A DNA stretch of 64,000 nucleotides from Vallitaleaceae bacterium (lineage in GTDB: Bacteria; Bacillota; Clostridia; Lachnospirales; Vallitaleaceae). Position 1 is the first letter of the stretch, and each line of letters opens with the position of its first letter. Below, in pieces: positions 25,442 through 33,082 of this stretch. The stretch spans positions 1 through 64,000 of the forward strand of contig JANQFZ010000049.1 in the NCBI GenBank assembly GCA_028277605.1. The letters run 5' to 3'. Made by a program: the position numbers and the translations under genes. The notes below the pieces were generated by a model. It did no database searches. It was not told the DNA's origin and worked only from the letters and a program-made list of their open reading frames with translations.

Positions 25442-27295
25442 TTAAATGATTGCTTCAAGTTCTTCTAATGACGCGTCATTCATATAAGCATTAATTATTC
25501 TCCTGCCTAGTGGTTTCAAGTCATCAACTAAAAATTGTTGTAGTTCTTTTTTAAAGAAGTTAACTAAAATCTGTGCTCCTTTATCATAAGCTTCGTTACC
25601 TATGCTTGATTGATGATTGGTTTGTAATAACTCTTTTGGAATATCAAATCCTTCAACGTGCAAGTTGCTAAGTGCGTAACCCAATGTTGTACATCTAGCT
25701 TTTGTTAGCTGTTCATTATCAAAGTGAGCACCGCCTTTTCTTGCCAAACATTCTCTGTTAATCCATTCAGCTGTAAAGCCGACCTCATAAGAGCCGATAT
25801 GTTGATTAGGCATTAAAGTATATTTTGTTTCAGGTGTATTAACGATTTGGTCAAGTAATAAGTTGGCTTGAGTGACCATTTTTCCTGTTGCGAATGGCCA
25901 GTATGAGCCTACGCCTTCACTGCTCATTCCTTCTGTATCTAGAATACTTGGATTAGCATGCCCTCTTGGTGACACAAGCCTCCATAGCCAAGCGAGAGCT
26001 GGTGGTAAAATATGTAGCATTCCAGCAATACCATAGGTAGGATTCTCTCTTGAGCATAATGGCATACGAACACCAAAGGAGCGTACATCCACGTTGACAG
26101 GTTCGGCGATAATATTTTTTATAAAATGTCTTGGCATAATAACCCGTGGGTTCGGACAAGGTGTATCGACATCATCCAATGTATGATCCCAAATGAGTAT
26201 CCTTGATCCTGAAACGCCTTGCATATTTAAGAAAATCAGTGGTTCCGGTGGGTGAGTTGTTAATTTTTCGTGCATAGGTGAAGTACCATATTCTGTAATA
26301 TGATTAAACCTTAAAAACCAACCTGCTTCTGCATCTGATATAACAAGCTTATTATCATTTTGATAGGAAGGATGGCATAAAGCCATATCATCTGTTACAG
26401 GATATAATTCACAAGTATCACGCAATTTCATAAATAGCTTCTTATTGCTTGTTTTATCTTCAGCCAGTAGAATTTGTCCATTTGGTTCTCTGTGCATCTC
26501 TTCTATCATTTCGGATTTACCACCGCCGCTAGCACCTTCATGCATGATGATAATGGATTTATTAGATGGTGTTACGACTTTGACAGATGATGCATGAGCG
26601 GTCAGCCAATTTTCCTTTTCGCCTATAGAAAGTAAAACACCATAGATACCTTTTTTTGCACTTGGTCCCGGATAAAGATTAAATGAAAACACTTCGTGTA
26701 ATTCTGGTAATCGATTATGTACAACTACTTGTTCTCCATTGAAATGAGTATGTCTAAACGTTGGGGCTAAGTAAATCACTGCTTTGGGACTAAAGCCTTT
26801 TCTTATCTCATTCTTAGGTATGAATCCTTGTAAGTCTGCTAATCCTCCAACAAAAAATGCTGCATTCTTAGGGGCGATTAGTATGGACTCATAACCTCCG
26901 TGATTCTGATCGCCAGAAATAAATGGCATAACGATCAAGTCTTGTTGCTTTAGCCATTTGAAAGTTTCTTTTCTAACCTCGTCAAAATCACCAAATTTAT
27001 CCTTATACTTAGCTTTGTCAGTTTCTAGATTATCAGCGATATACATGCATTCTGGATCACGTCTTCTCATATGGGGCTCTTTGTAATTAACTGCCAAACC
27101 ATTTTTACATTTGGCTACTGTTACTTCTTCAACCATGCCTTTTCCTTCAATATTATAAACAACACTAAAATGTGGCTGATCGTTAGTAGCAAGTCTTAAG
27201 ATATGTTCTCTACTTTCTGGAATAATAATAGAGGGTGCGTGGAGTAGTATATCTTTCATATCATCATTTAAGTTAAAGTATTCACTTGTGTTCAT
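25442..27295 (-). CDS. DUF4914 family protein with PEPCK-like P-loop
   Basis: The 617-residue cytoplasmic protein matches the DUF4914 family. Its centre has a P-loop GASGGGKSEM (about residues 252-261), resembling the kinase loop of ATP-dependent PEP carboxykinase and HPr kinase. Downstream acidic residues (LLAEDKT, SDAEAG) could bind metal. Flanking segments are rich in conserved-looking Gly/His/Trp motifs such as MRRRDPE and SGDQNHGG. It probably binds and uses a nucleotide, but substrate and pathway are unknown. I chose ATG 27295, preceded by TAGGAGGTTC; an in-frame start at 27331 lies before that site. The MpsC-like gene lies 84 bases upstream on the same strand. Confidence 0.8.
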   Translation of the reverse strand: MNTSEYFNLNDDMKDILLHAPSIIIPESREHILRLATNDQPHFSVVYNIEGKGMVEEVTVAKCKNGLAVNYKEPHMRRRDPECMYIADNLETDKAKYKDKFGDFDEVRKETFKWLKQQDLIVMPFISGDQNHGGYESILIAPKNAAFFVGGLADLQGFIPKNEIRKGFSPKAVIYLAPTFRHTHFNGEQVVVHNRLPELHEVFSFNLYPGPSAKKGIYGVLLSIGEKENWLTAHASSVKVVTPSNKSIIIMHEGASGGGKSEMIEEMHREPNGQILLAEDKTSNKKLFMKLRDTCELYPVTDDMALCHPSYQNDNKLVISDAEAGWFLRFNHITEYGTSPMHEKLTTHPPEPLIFLNMQGVSGSRILIWDHTLDDVDTPCPNPRVIMPRHFIKNIIAEPVNVDVRSFGVRMPLCSRENPTYGIAGMLHILPPALAWLWRLVSPRGHANPSILDTEGMSSEGVGSYWPFATGKMVTQANLLLDQIVNTPETKYTLMPNQHIGSYEVGFTAEWINRECLARKGGAHFDNEQLTKARCTTLGYALSNLHVEGFDIPKELLQTNHQSSIGNEAYDKGAQILVNFFKKELQQFLVDDLKPLGRRIINAYMNDASLEELEAII

Positions 27296-27379
27296 AATGA
27301 ACCTCCTACATAGTTTTATGTAAAAATCCAAAACATAGATTATTACTGTTTTGGATTATGTTTGACTATTTAATGGTGT

Positions 27380-27754
27380 TTATTCATCTTCCGATGGATT
27401 AATTCTTTTTTCAATGTTTTGTTTGAAGGTAATAATAATCATTTTTTCTCCAGTGACCGTACTAACATCAGAATGTACAGACAAGATGTCATAGGGTAGA
27501 ATTTCATTAATTAAATTTTGAAAATGTAATAGGTTTTTTTCAAATAATAGGGTTCTCATTTTTTTTAATAATTCTACTCCGTCATTATTCTCTACAAGTT
27601 TCTGTTCGGCTTGACTTAAAAATCCTAGCAATCGAATGATAACTAGATCTCCTACAATGATTGTTCTTATTCTTTTAGGTCCTCTTCCCATAAACTCAAC
27701 TTCAAATTTGCTTACAATTTCACTAACTTTTGATTCGATTTGACCTTTTGTCAC
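27380..27754 (-). CDS. MpsC/DUF2294 family protein
   Basis: The 124-residue protein fits DUF2294 (Pfam PF10057, now named after MpsC of a membrane-potential-generating system). It has the opening GQIESKVSEIVSKFE, the MGRGPKRIRT motif and VHSDVSTVTGEKMIIITF near the end. The molecular function is poorly known. GTG 27754 is chosen as start because TCAGGAGGTAC precedes it on this strand. An upstream in-frame ATG at 27787 lies before that site. No MpsA/MpsB-like gene is adjacent. Co-transcription with DUF4914 is possible. Confidence 0.78.
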   Translation of the reverse strand: MTKGQIESKVSEIVSKFEVEFMGRGPKRIRTIIVGDLVIIRLLGFLSQAEQKLVENNDGVELLKKMRTLLFEKNLLHFQNLINEILPYDILSVHSDVSTVTGEKMIIITFKQNIEKRINPSEDE

Positions 27755-28140
27755 TTCAAGTACCTCCTGACATAATCTTAGCAGCATGGTCTACTTTAAG
27801 TTTTAGTGTTTTATTGCTTATCGGAAGACAGTTATAATATCTTCATATAATAAGCGTTAAGGGTGTGTATTATTAGAGTTAGTAAAACTAAATATTTGCA
27901 TAAAAGCTCTAAAATATGCATGGATACCCCGATATTAATCCCATCAGCAGTTTAATCTTTTAAATAAGAATTTTTTGTCTGATACAAATATAAGAAAATT
28001 AAAGATTAATTTTACCATATTTTTAATGTTCAAACTTATAAATAAAATCATAACCCGACTTGCATTTCTAGATTGATATGTACCCATATAACACTAATTA
28101 GTTTGTCAATTATGTTTAGTTCTTAACGTTTTTTGCAAAT
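27755..28140. other. Non-coding stretch between the MpsC-like gene and the candidate small RNA
   Basis: AT-rich and without a gene. A weak hairpin (GGGAT/ATCCC around 27927-27947) is visible. No riboswitch consensus was recognised. It may be the leader of the minus-strand MpsC-like gene. Confidence 0.4.
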
Positions 28141-28238
28141 AAAAAAAGCCAACAATCCCCTAACAAAGGAAATGTTGGCTTATGTTAGGCTGGTTACCAT
28201 ACCATCCTTCAATCTTCCAACTATATGATTTCAAATAC
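28141..28238 (-). ncRNA. Candidate small RNA with own promoter and terminator
   Basis: On the minus strand a promoter (-35 TTGGCT at 28268-28273, -10 TATGAT at 28245-28250, 17-base spacer) predicts a start near 28238. About 98 bases later a strong terminator hairpin (AAGCCAACA/TGTTGGCTT) with seven T residues ends it at 28141. The segment CCTAACA can pair with TGTTAGG in the terminator loop, an arrangement mutually exclusive with the terminator stem. No coding frame of useful length is seen. It could be a trans-acting small RNA or an attenuated leader. It matches no family I can name. Confidence 0.5.
28146..28181 (-). terminator. Terminator of the candidate small RNA
   Basis: A 9-base perfect stem AAGCCAACA (28146-28154) / TGTTGGCTT (28173-28181), followed on the minus strand by a T run (A residues at 28141-28147). 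Confidence 0.8.
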
Positions 28239-28244
28239 AATACT

Positions 28245-28273
28245 ATCATAGACAACACAATTTTGCAAGCCAA
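28245..28273 (-). promoter_or_regulatory. Promoter of the candidate small RNA
   Basis: TTGGCT and TATGAT on the minus strand with 17-base spacing, 7 bases before the predicted RNA start. Confidence 0.5.
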
Positions 28274-28336
28274 ATTATATAATCTTGCAAAATTAGTTAT
28301 AAATTTAACTAGGCTTATATTGAATAATCATAGAAA

Positions 28337-28480
28337 ATGAAGGGTTTAGGATCTATAATCGCTTTAAACTTATTAATCATTGCGTTAATCATCATTATAA
28401 AGTATAATTTTTTTAAGTCTATTCATATTAATGATACTCAACAAAAAAGTAGATTAAACTACCTTGCATTGATAGAGTAG
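28337..28480 (+). CDS. Possible 47-residue small membrane protein
   Basis: ATG 28337 opens a 47-codon frame whose first half is a hydrophobic helix rich in Ile/Leu (ALNLLIIALIIII) followed by a Lys/Arg-bearing tail (KYNFFKSIHIN). This pattern is common for bacterial small membrane proteins. There is no clear Shine-Dalgarno site (AGAAA only), which weakens the case. It lies 158 bases before ruvA on the same strand. Confidence 0.3.
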   Translation: MKGLGSIIALNLLIIALIIIIKYNFFKSIHINDTQQKSRLNYLALIE

Positions 28481-28638
28481 AAGCGTTTCAATATAATACA
28501 AAAATAAGATTATAAAAAGGAATTGTATCTCTTAAGTTGAATTTAATAACCATATAAATGGAAATATTACTTATAGGTTAAGGTGTATAGAAAACTATCA
28601 TTTGTGCTCATTAGAATATCAACTGGGTAGGTGAAAAA

Positions 28639-29244
28639 ATGATTACATATATAAAAGGTGTATTGGATTACATTGGTGAGAATTCTATCATTGTAGATGT
28701 TCAAGGGGTAGGATATGAAGTGCTTACGCCCATGTCCGTCCTAGCAAATCTTACACATACTGGAGAAACAATAAAGATACATACCTATCTCTATGTTCGC
28801 GAAGATGCTATGCTTCTGTATGGCTTTTTAACTAGAGATGATTTGTTTGTTTTTAAAAAGCTCATAACTGTCAATGGTATTGGACCAAAAGGAGCCTTAG
28901 GCATTTTATCAACCATATCTCCTGATGATTTAAGAATGGCTATTCTTGCAGAGGATGTTAACACAATATCAAAAGCCCCGGGCATTGGTAAAAAAACAGC
29001 TCAAAAGCTTATATTAGAGCTTAAGGATAAGCTTAAGCTAGCGGTACAGCCATCAACAGTAGAAGCTATCAAGGTTTCTTCTAACCTTGCAGCCAGTCAA
29101 ATAAACGATGCGGTTCAAGCATTAGCGGCTCTTGGATATACTCAAACAGAAGCGTTAAAAGCCGTTCGGTCGGTTTCGCTTAACGAAGAAATGACAATAG
29201 AAGAATTGATAAAGGCTGCACTAAAAAAACTATCGTTAACTTAA
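28639..29244 (+). CDS. ruvA: Holliday junction branch migration protein RuvA
   Basis: The 201-residue protein has the N-terminal OB fold (MITYIKGVLDYIGENSIIVDVQG split across residues 1-23), two helix-hairpin-helix motifs (VNGIGPKGAL, APGIGKKTAQKL) and the C-terminal domain III that contacts RuvB (ALAALGYTQTEA). It binds Holliday junctions as a tetramer and loads RuvB. ruvB follows 46 bases downstream. RuvC is not in the window. Confidence 0.97.
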   Translation: MITYIKGVLDYIGENSIIVDVQGVGYEVLTPMSVLANLTHTGETIKIHTYLYVREDAMLLYGFLTRDDLFVFKKLITVNGIGPKGALGILSTISPDDLRMAILAEDVNTISKAPGIGKKTAQKLILELKDKLKLAVQPSTVEAIKVSSNLAASQINDAVQALAALGYTQTEALKAVRSVSLNEEMTIEELIKAALKKLSLT

Positions 29245-29290
29245 ATGGATGCGTAACTCCTTACGAATAAACAGAATAGGATGAAAAAGA

Positions 29291-30346
29291 ATGGAAAAGC
29301 GGATAATCAATACAGAATTGATGGATGAGGATGCTGCTATAGAACAGAATTTACGTCCCAAGCTATTGAATGACTATATTGGACAAGCAAAAGCAAAAGA
29401 AAACTTAAAGGTTTTTATAGAAGCTGCTAAGCTTAGAAAAGAACCCTTAGACCATGTTTTGCTTTATGGGCCACCTGGGTTAGGTAAAACAACACTATCC
29501 AATATAATAGCTAATGAAATGAACGTCGGAATTAAAGTTACATCTGGACCAGCTATTGAGCGCCCAGGGGATATGGCAGCTATTCTCAATAATTTACAGT
29601 CGGGAGATGTTTTGTTTATTGATGAAATTCATCGGCTTAATCGGCAGATAGAAGAAATTATGTATCCTGCAATGGAGGATTATGTCATTGATATTGTTAT
29701 TGGCAAGGGACCAGCGGCGAGATCGATAAGAATTGAGCTTCCTAAGTTTACTTTAATAGGTGCAACCACAAGAATCGGCCTGTTAACTTCGCCTTTAAGA
29801 GACAGATTTGGCGTTATACATAAGCTGGAGTTCTATACCATTGAGGAGTTGACGGATATCATAAAACGCTCCAGTTCTGTGCTGGATATAACGATTGATG
29901 ATAGAGGAGCAGAAGAAATTGCTAGGCGTTCTAGAGGAACTCCAAGACTGGCTAATCGATTACTTAAAAGAGTAAGAGATTTTGCTCAAGTCAAGTATGA
30001 TGGACATATTACCTTAGAGGTTGCAAACTATGCCCTTAATCTACTTGACGTTGATAAAATGGGCTTGGATAAGAATGATAGAAGGATGCTTCAAGCCATG
30101 ATAGAGAAGTATGAAGGGGGTCCCGTTGGCTTAGATACCTTAGCTGCTACGATTGGGGAAGAATCAGGAACGGTTGAAGAAGTATACGAACCTTACCTTA
30201 TACAGTTAGGCTATATTAATCGAACACCTAGAGGAAGAGTTGTGACACCTCTATGTTATACCCATTTGGGCTATAAAACCTTTGGTAAGACCCATACAAT
30301 GGAACAACTAGACTTAAACTTCAAGGATACGCTTAATCATAAATAA
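29291..30346 (+). CDS. ruvB: Holliday junction branch migration ATPase RuvB
   Basis: The 351-residue AAA+ motor has [11 protein letters not shown] near the N-terminus, Walker [10 protein letters not shown], Walker B FIDEIHRL, the arginine finger segment (SPLRDRFG) and a C-terminal winged helix ([13 protein letters not shown]). It pumps DNA through the RuvA-bound junction. It is co-transcribed with ruvA. Confidence 0.98.
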   Translation: MEKRIINTELMDEDAAIEQNLRPKLLNDYIGQAKAKENLKVFIEAAKLRKEPLDHVLLYGPPGLGKTTLSNIIANEMNVGIKVTSGPAIERPGDMAAILNNLQSGDVLFIDEIHRLNRQIEEIMYPAMEDYVIDIVIGKGPAARSIRIELPKFTLIGATTRIGLLTSPLRDRFGVIHKLEFYTIEELTDIIKRSSSVLDITIDDRGAEEIARRSRGTPRLANRLLKRVRDFAQVKYDGHITLEVANYALNLLDVDKMGLDKNDRRMLQAMIEKYEGGPVGLDTLAATIGEESGTVEEVYEPYLIQLGYINRTPRGRVVTPLCYTHLGYKTFGKTHTMEQLDLNFKDTLNHK

Positions 30347-30400
30347 GATTAATCCATAAAGTGTGGAATAACTTATAATAATTAATTAAGTGGTGATAAG

Positions 30401-30931
30401 ATGGATTGGGAGAGAACGTTAGTTATTCTAGAGGAAATACATACCAAGGATAAAGTAACACAAAGACAATTGTCAAAACTGACAGGATTGTCCTTAGGTA
30501 CGATTAATGGTTTAATTCAAGAAATGATAACCATTGGTTTGTTAAGTGCTACGTATCAAAATGCTAGAATGGTTAAGTATGAGGTAACTAAAGCGGGGCA
30601 GATAGAGAAAAGTAAATTGAATTATGAATTTACTATTAAGAGCTTTAAACAATTGGCTAAGATACGAAAACAATTTAAAGAAAAAATTGATAAGGCTATT
30701 CATAGAGGTATTACCAAGTTTTACATTATGGGCAATCATGATGAAATGTTAAAACTCACAAAGATGTGTATCATTGAGGCAAAAAGACAATCCGACATTA
30801 ACTATGATATTATAGGAGAAGACATAAAAACGATTGAAAATGGCGAAGCCTATTTAATATGGGAAAACTGTCATGAAAAAACATTGAAGGATCGTCAGAT
30901 GGACTATGTGAATTTATTGCAAGAAAATTAA
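30401..30931 (+). CDS. Winged-helix DNA-binding protein, MarR-like N-terminus
   Basis: The 176-residue protein opens with a winged helix-turn-helix (residues 1-75; KVTQRQLSKLTGLSLGTING is the recognition unit, followed by a wing before GQIEKSK). It continues with a helical linker and a C-terminal domain with an alpha/beta pattern (ITKFYIMGNHDEMLKLTKMCI) that may bind a ligand. The role is probably transcriptional control. The adjacent nucleotide-sugar epimerase gene is a possible target. A GTGGTGA site lies before the ATG. Confidence 0.7.
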   Translation: MDWERTLVILEEIHTKDKVTQRQLSKLTGLSLGTINGLIQEMITIGLLSATYQNARMVKYEVTKAGQIEKSKLNYEFTIKSFKQLAKIRKQFKEKIDKAIHRGITKFYIMGNHDEMLKLTKMCIIEAKRQSDINYDIIGEDIKTIENGEAYLIWENCHEKTLKDRQMDYVNLLQEN

Positions 30932-30955
30932 CCCCCCATAAATAGCACAATTGAG

Positions 30956-30977
30956 AAAAGTCATACGACTACTTTTT
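30956..30977 (+). terminator. Short hairpin after the winged-helix gene
   Basis: AAAAGTC/GACT(A)CTTTTT stem with a 4-base loop ends in a T run. Confidence 0.55.
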
Positions 30978-31026
30978 ATGTATTTACCATAGAATATAGT
31001 ACAACAATTAATGAAAGGGCTGTACT

Positions 31027-32040
31027 ATGTGTTGTACTATTTTAGTTACTGGTTGTGCAGGATTTATTGGGTATCATGTAACGAAGCAGCTTCTTGAAAG
31101 AAAGTACAGGATTATAGGGATAGATAATCTTAATAGTTACTATGATGTCCAATTAAAGAAAGACCGATTAGAACAACTCAATGGCAATACCCATTTTAAA
31201 TTCTATTTATCTTCTATGGAAGATAAGGAATCCTTTGAACAGGTTTTTGAAGCATATCCTATTACTTATGTCATTCACCTAGCTGCTCAAGCTGGCGTTC
31301 GCTACAGTTTAATTCATCCAGACGCCTATATTCAATCTAATATGATCGGCTTTTTTAATCTATTAGAAGCATGTAAGAAACATTCATGTGAACACCTTAT
31401 CTATGCCTCATCAAGCTCTGTTTATGGAGGCAATAAAGAAGTACCTTTTTCAACCAAAGATAATGTTGATCACCCAATCAGTTTATATGCAGCAACAAAA
31501 AAATCGAATGAGCTTATGGCGCATACTTATAGTCATCTCTATCGTTTGCCTACTACAGGACTACGGTTTTTTACAGTTTATGGTCCTTGGGGACGACCTG
31601 ATATGGCTTATTACCTGTTTTCTAAAAACCTTGTAGAGCATAAGCCGATTCAGTTGTATAACTATGGAGAGATGTTACGAGATTTTACATATGTTGATGA
31701 TGTTGTAGAGAGTGTTATACGAATCATGCCTATAAAACCAAAGCCTTATAAGGATGGCTATACATTAAAAGACTGTAGTAAAAGTACCGCCCCTTATAAG
31801 ATTTATAATATTGGAAGAGGGCATCCAGTGGAAATTGAATTAGTTCTTGCTTTGCTTGAAGAGAAGCTGGGGAAGAAAGCAATAAAAAACTATGAGCCTA
31901 TCCAGCCGGGAGATGTTGTAAAGACTTATGCTGAGGTAGAAGAGTTAAATCATGTCATCCAATATCAGCCGAAAACTTCAATCGAAGAAGGATTAGATGC
32001 GTTTGTTCAATGGTTTATTAAGTACCACCAGATCAATTAA
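31027..32040 (+). CDS. NAD-dependent nucleotide-sugar epimerase, probably UDP-glucuronate 4-epimerase
   Basis: The 337-residue extended SDR enzyme has the NAD-binding motif VTGCAGFIG (residues 7-15), the NLNSYYDVQLK block, catalytic SSS and YAATKK (YxxxK) residues. The sequence TVYGPWGRPDMAYY with GEMLRDFTYVDD is typical of CapI/LpsL-type UDP-glucuronate 4-epimerases. It would supply UDP-galacturonate for surface polysaccharide. The assignment over UDP-glucose 4-epimerase rests on the GRPDMA motif. It lies alone rather than in a polysaccharide cluster. Confidence 0.82.
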   Translation: MCCTILVTGCAGFIGYHVTKQLLERKYRIIGIDNLNSYYDVQLKKDRLEQLNGNTHFKFYLSSMEDKESFEQVFEAYPITYVIHLAAQAGVRYSLIHPDAYIQSNMIGFFNLLEACKKHSCEHLIYASSSSVYGGNKEVPFSTKDNVDHPISLYAATKKSNELMAHTYSHLYRLPTTGLRFFTVYGPWGRPDMAYYLFSKNLVEHKPIQLYNYGEMLRDFTYVDDVVESVIRIMPIKPKPYKDGYTLKDCSKSTAPYKIYNIGRGHPVEIELVLALLEEKLGKKAIKNYEPIQPGDVVKTYAEVEELNHVIQYQPKTSIEEGLDAFVQWFIKYHQIN

Positions 32041-32107
32041 CATAGGTACTATCTGTACACTATATTAACTGTGTCAAAGTAACTATACTCAAAAATGTAT
32101 GATGTAT

Positions 32108-32137
32108 TTGTCAATTATTGTATCTATATGTTATAAT
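32108..32137 (+). promoter_or_regulatory. zapA promoter
   Basis: TTGTCA (32108-32113) and TATAAT (32132-32137) with an 18-base spacer lie 33 bases before the zapA start. Confidence 0.65.
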
Positions 32138-32170
32138 GTTGAAAGATAAATAGGTTGAAGGGGGGCTTCT

Positions 32171-32599
32171 ATGTCACCGAAAAATAATATAAAAGTGCTG
32201 ATAGGTGGTAGTGTTTATAACTTATCTGGTGATGAAAGCGAAGAATACATTCAAAGAGTTGCCTTATACATTAATAATAAGATGGAAAAGCTTGAAGCCA
32301 CTGAAAATGCGAAACAATTGAATACCAAAATGCTATCTGTTCTCCTAGCGATAAACATCGCTGATGATTTGTTCAAGGTTAAAGAAACAATTAAAGAAAT
32401 GGAGAATGAATTAGAAGATAAAGAGGTTCAATTGAAACATGCTAAGCAGACAGTGCTGGACTTACAGGATGATCTTGAAAATGTGAATAAAGAGAAATTA
32501 TCCCTGTTGTCAAAAACTGAATCGTTAGAATATGAATTAGAAAAAATTAAGCAAGAATTGGATGATTACATTAATACTTTTGATGTAGATGATGAGTAG
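32171..32599 (+). CDS. zapA: Cell division protein ZapA
   Basis: The 142-residue protein has the ZapA N-terminal domain (VLIGGSVYNLSGDESEEYIQRVA) and a long C-terminal coiled coil (about residues 65-135), longer than in most ZapA proteins (about 85-110 residues). ZapA bundles FtsZ filaments at the division site. A GAAGGGGGG site precedes the ATG. Confidence 0.9.
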   Translation: MSPKNNIKVLIGGSVYNLSGDESEEYIQRVALYINNKMEKLEATENAKQLNTKMLSVLLAINIADDLFKVKETIKEMENELEDKEVQLKHAKQTVLDLQDDLENVNKEKLSLLSKTESLEYELEKIKQELDDYINTFDVDDE

Positions 32600-32761
32600 T
32601 AATATATGATTACTACTTTTTTCTTATCTTGTAGTTATAGTATGGGAAGTAAGTAGATGAATCTATCATACAAGATAAAAAATGGGGATAGTTTAAGGTG
32701 AATTGGGTATGATTTAAATAATGTATTACACAAAATGATTTAGTTTGGTGGATTGATTGTA

Positions 32762-32942
32762 GGTTACGAAAGACGGTCAAAATTTTGCTATACGGTAAGG
32801 GTCAAGGGTGAATCGTATTAGCTCCATAACCCCCTAAACGTCCGTGTTTAGCAGGGGTTACGCTCCACTCCTGTTACGCTGTGGTGCTATTACGATTCAC
32901 CCTTTCTGTGAGTCTATTAGAAGGAGCAAAATTTTTCGTTAC
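32762..32942. repeat. 181-bp imperfect palindrome with nested hairpins, MITE-like
   Basis: Nested inverted repeats make up the element: AAAATTTTGCT (32779-32789) with its complement (32925-32935); a 19-base arm starting AAGGGTGAATCG (32804-32822) with its complement carrying one mismatch (32886-32904); and a central hairpin TAACCCC+CTAAAC (32827-32839) with GTTTAG...GGGGTTA (32846-32860). It is less AT-rich than its surroundings. It has no coding frame and no T run. It may be a miniature inverted-repeat element or a structured RNA. No second copy is seen in the window. Confidence 0.6.
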
Positions 32943-33082
32943 GAATAATTTACGTAAATATTTATGTGTTCACATATTTTATATAAATAGAATACATAAA
33001 TTATATATTGATATAAAGTACGGAATAGAATGTTGATTAAAGTGGTATGGACATATGTATACCGTTGTGGAAGGGGTTCTTT

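Noticed and set aside
32762-32942. CRISPR array or IS element
   Set aside because: There are no regularly spaced repeats and no transposase frame; only a single nested palindrome is seen.
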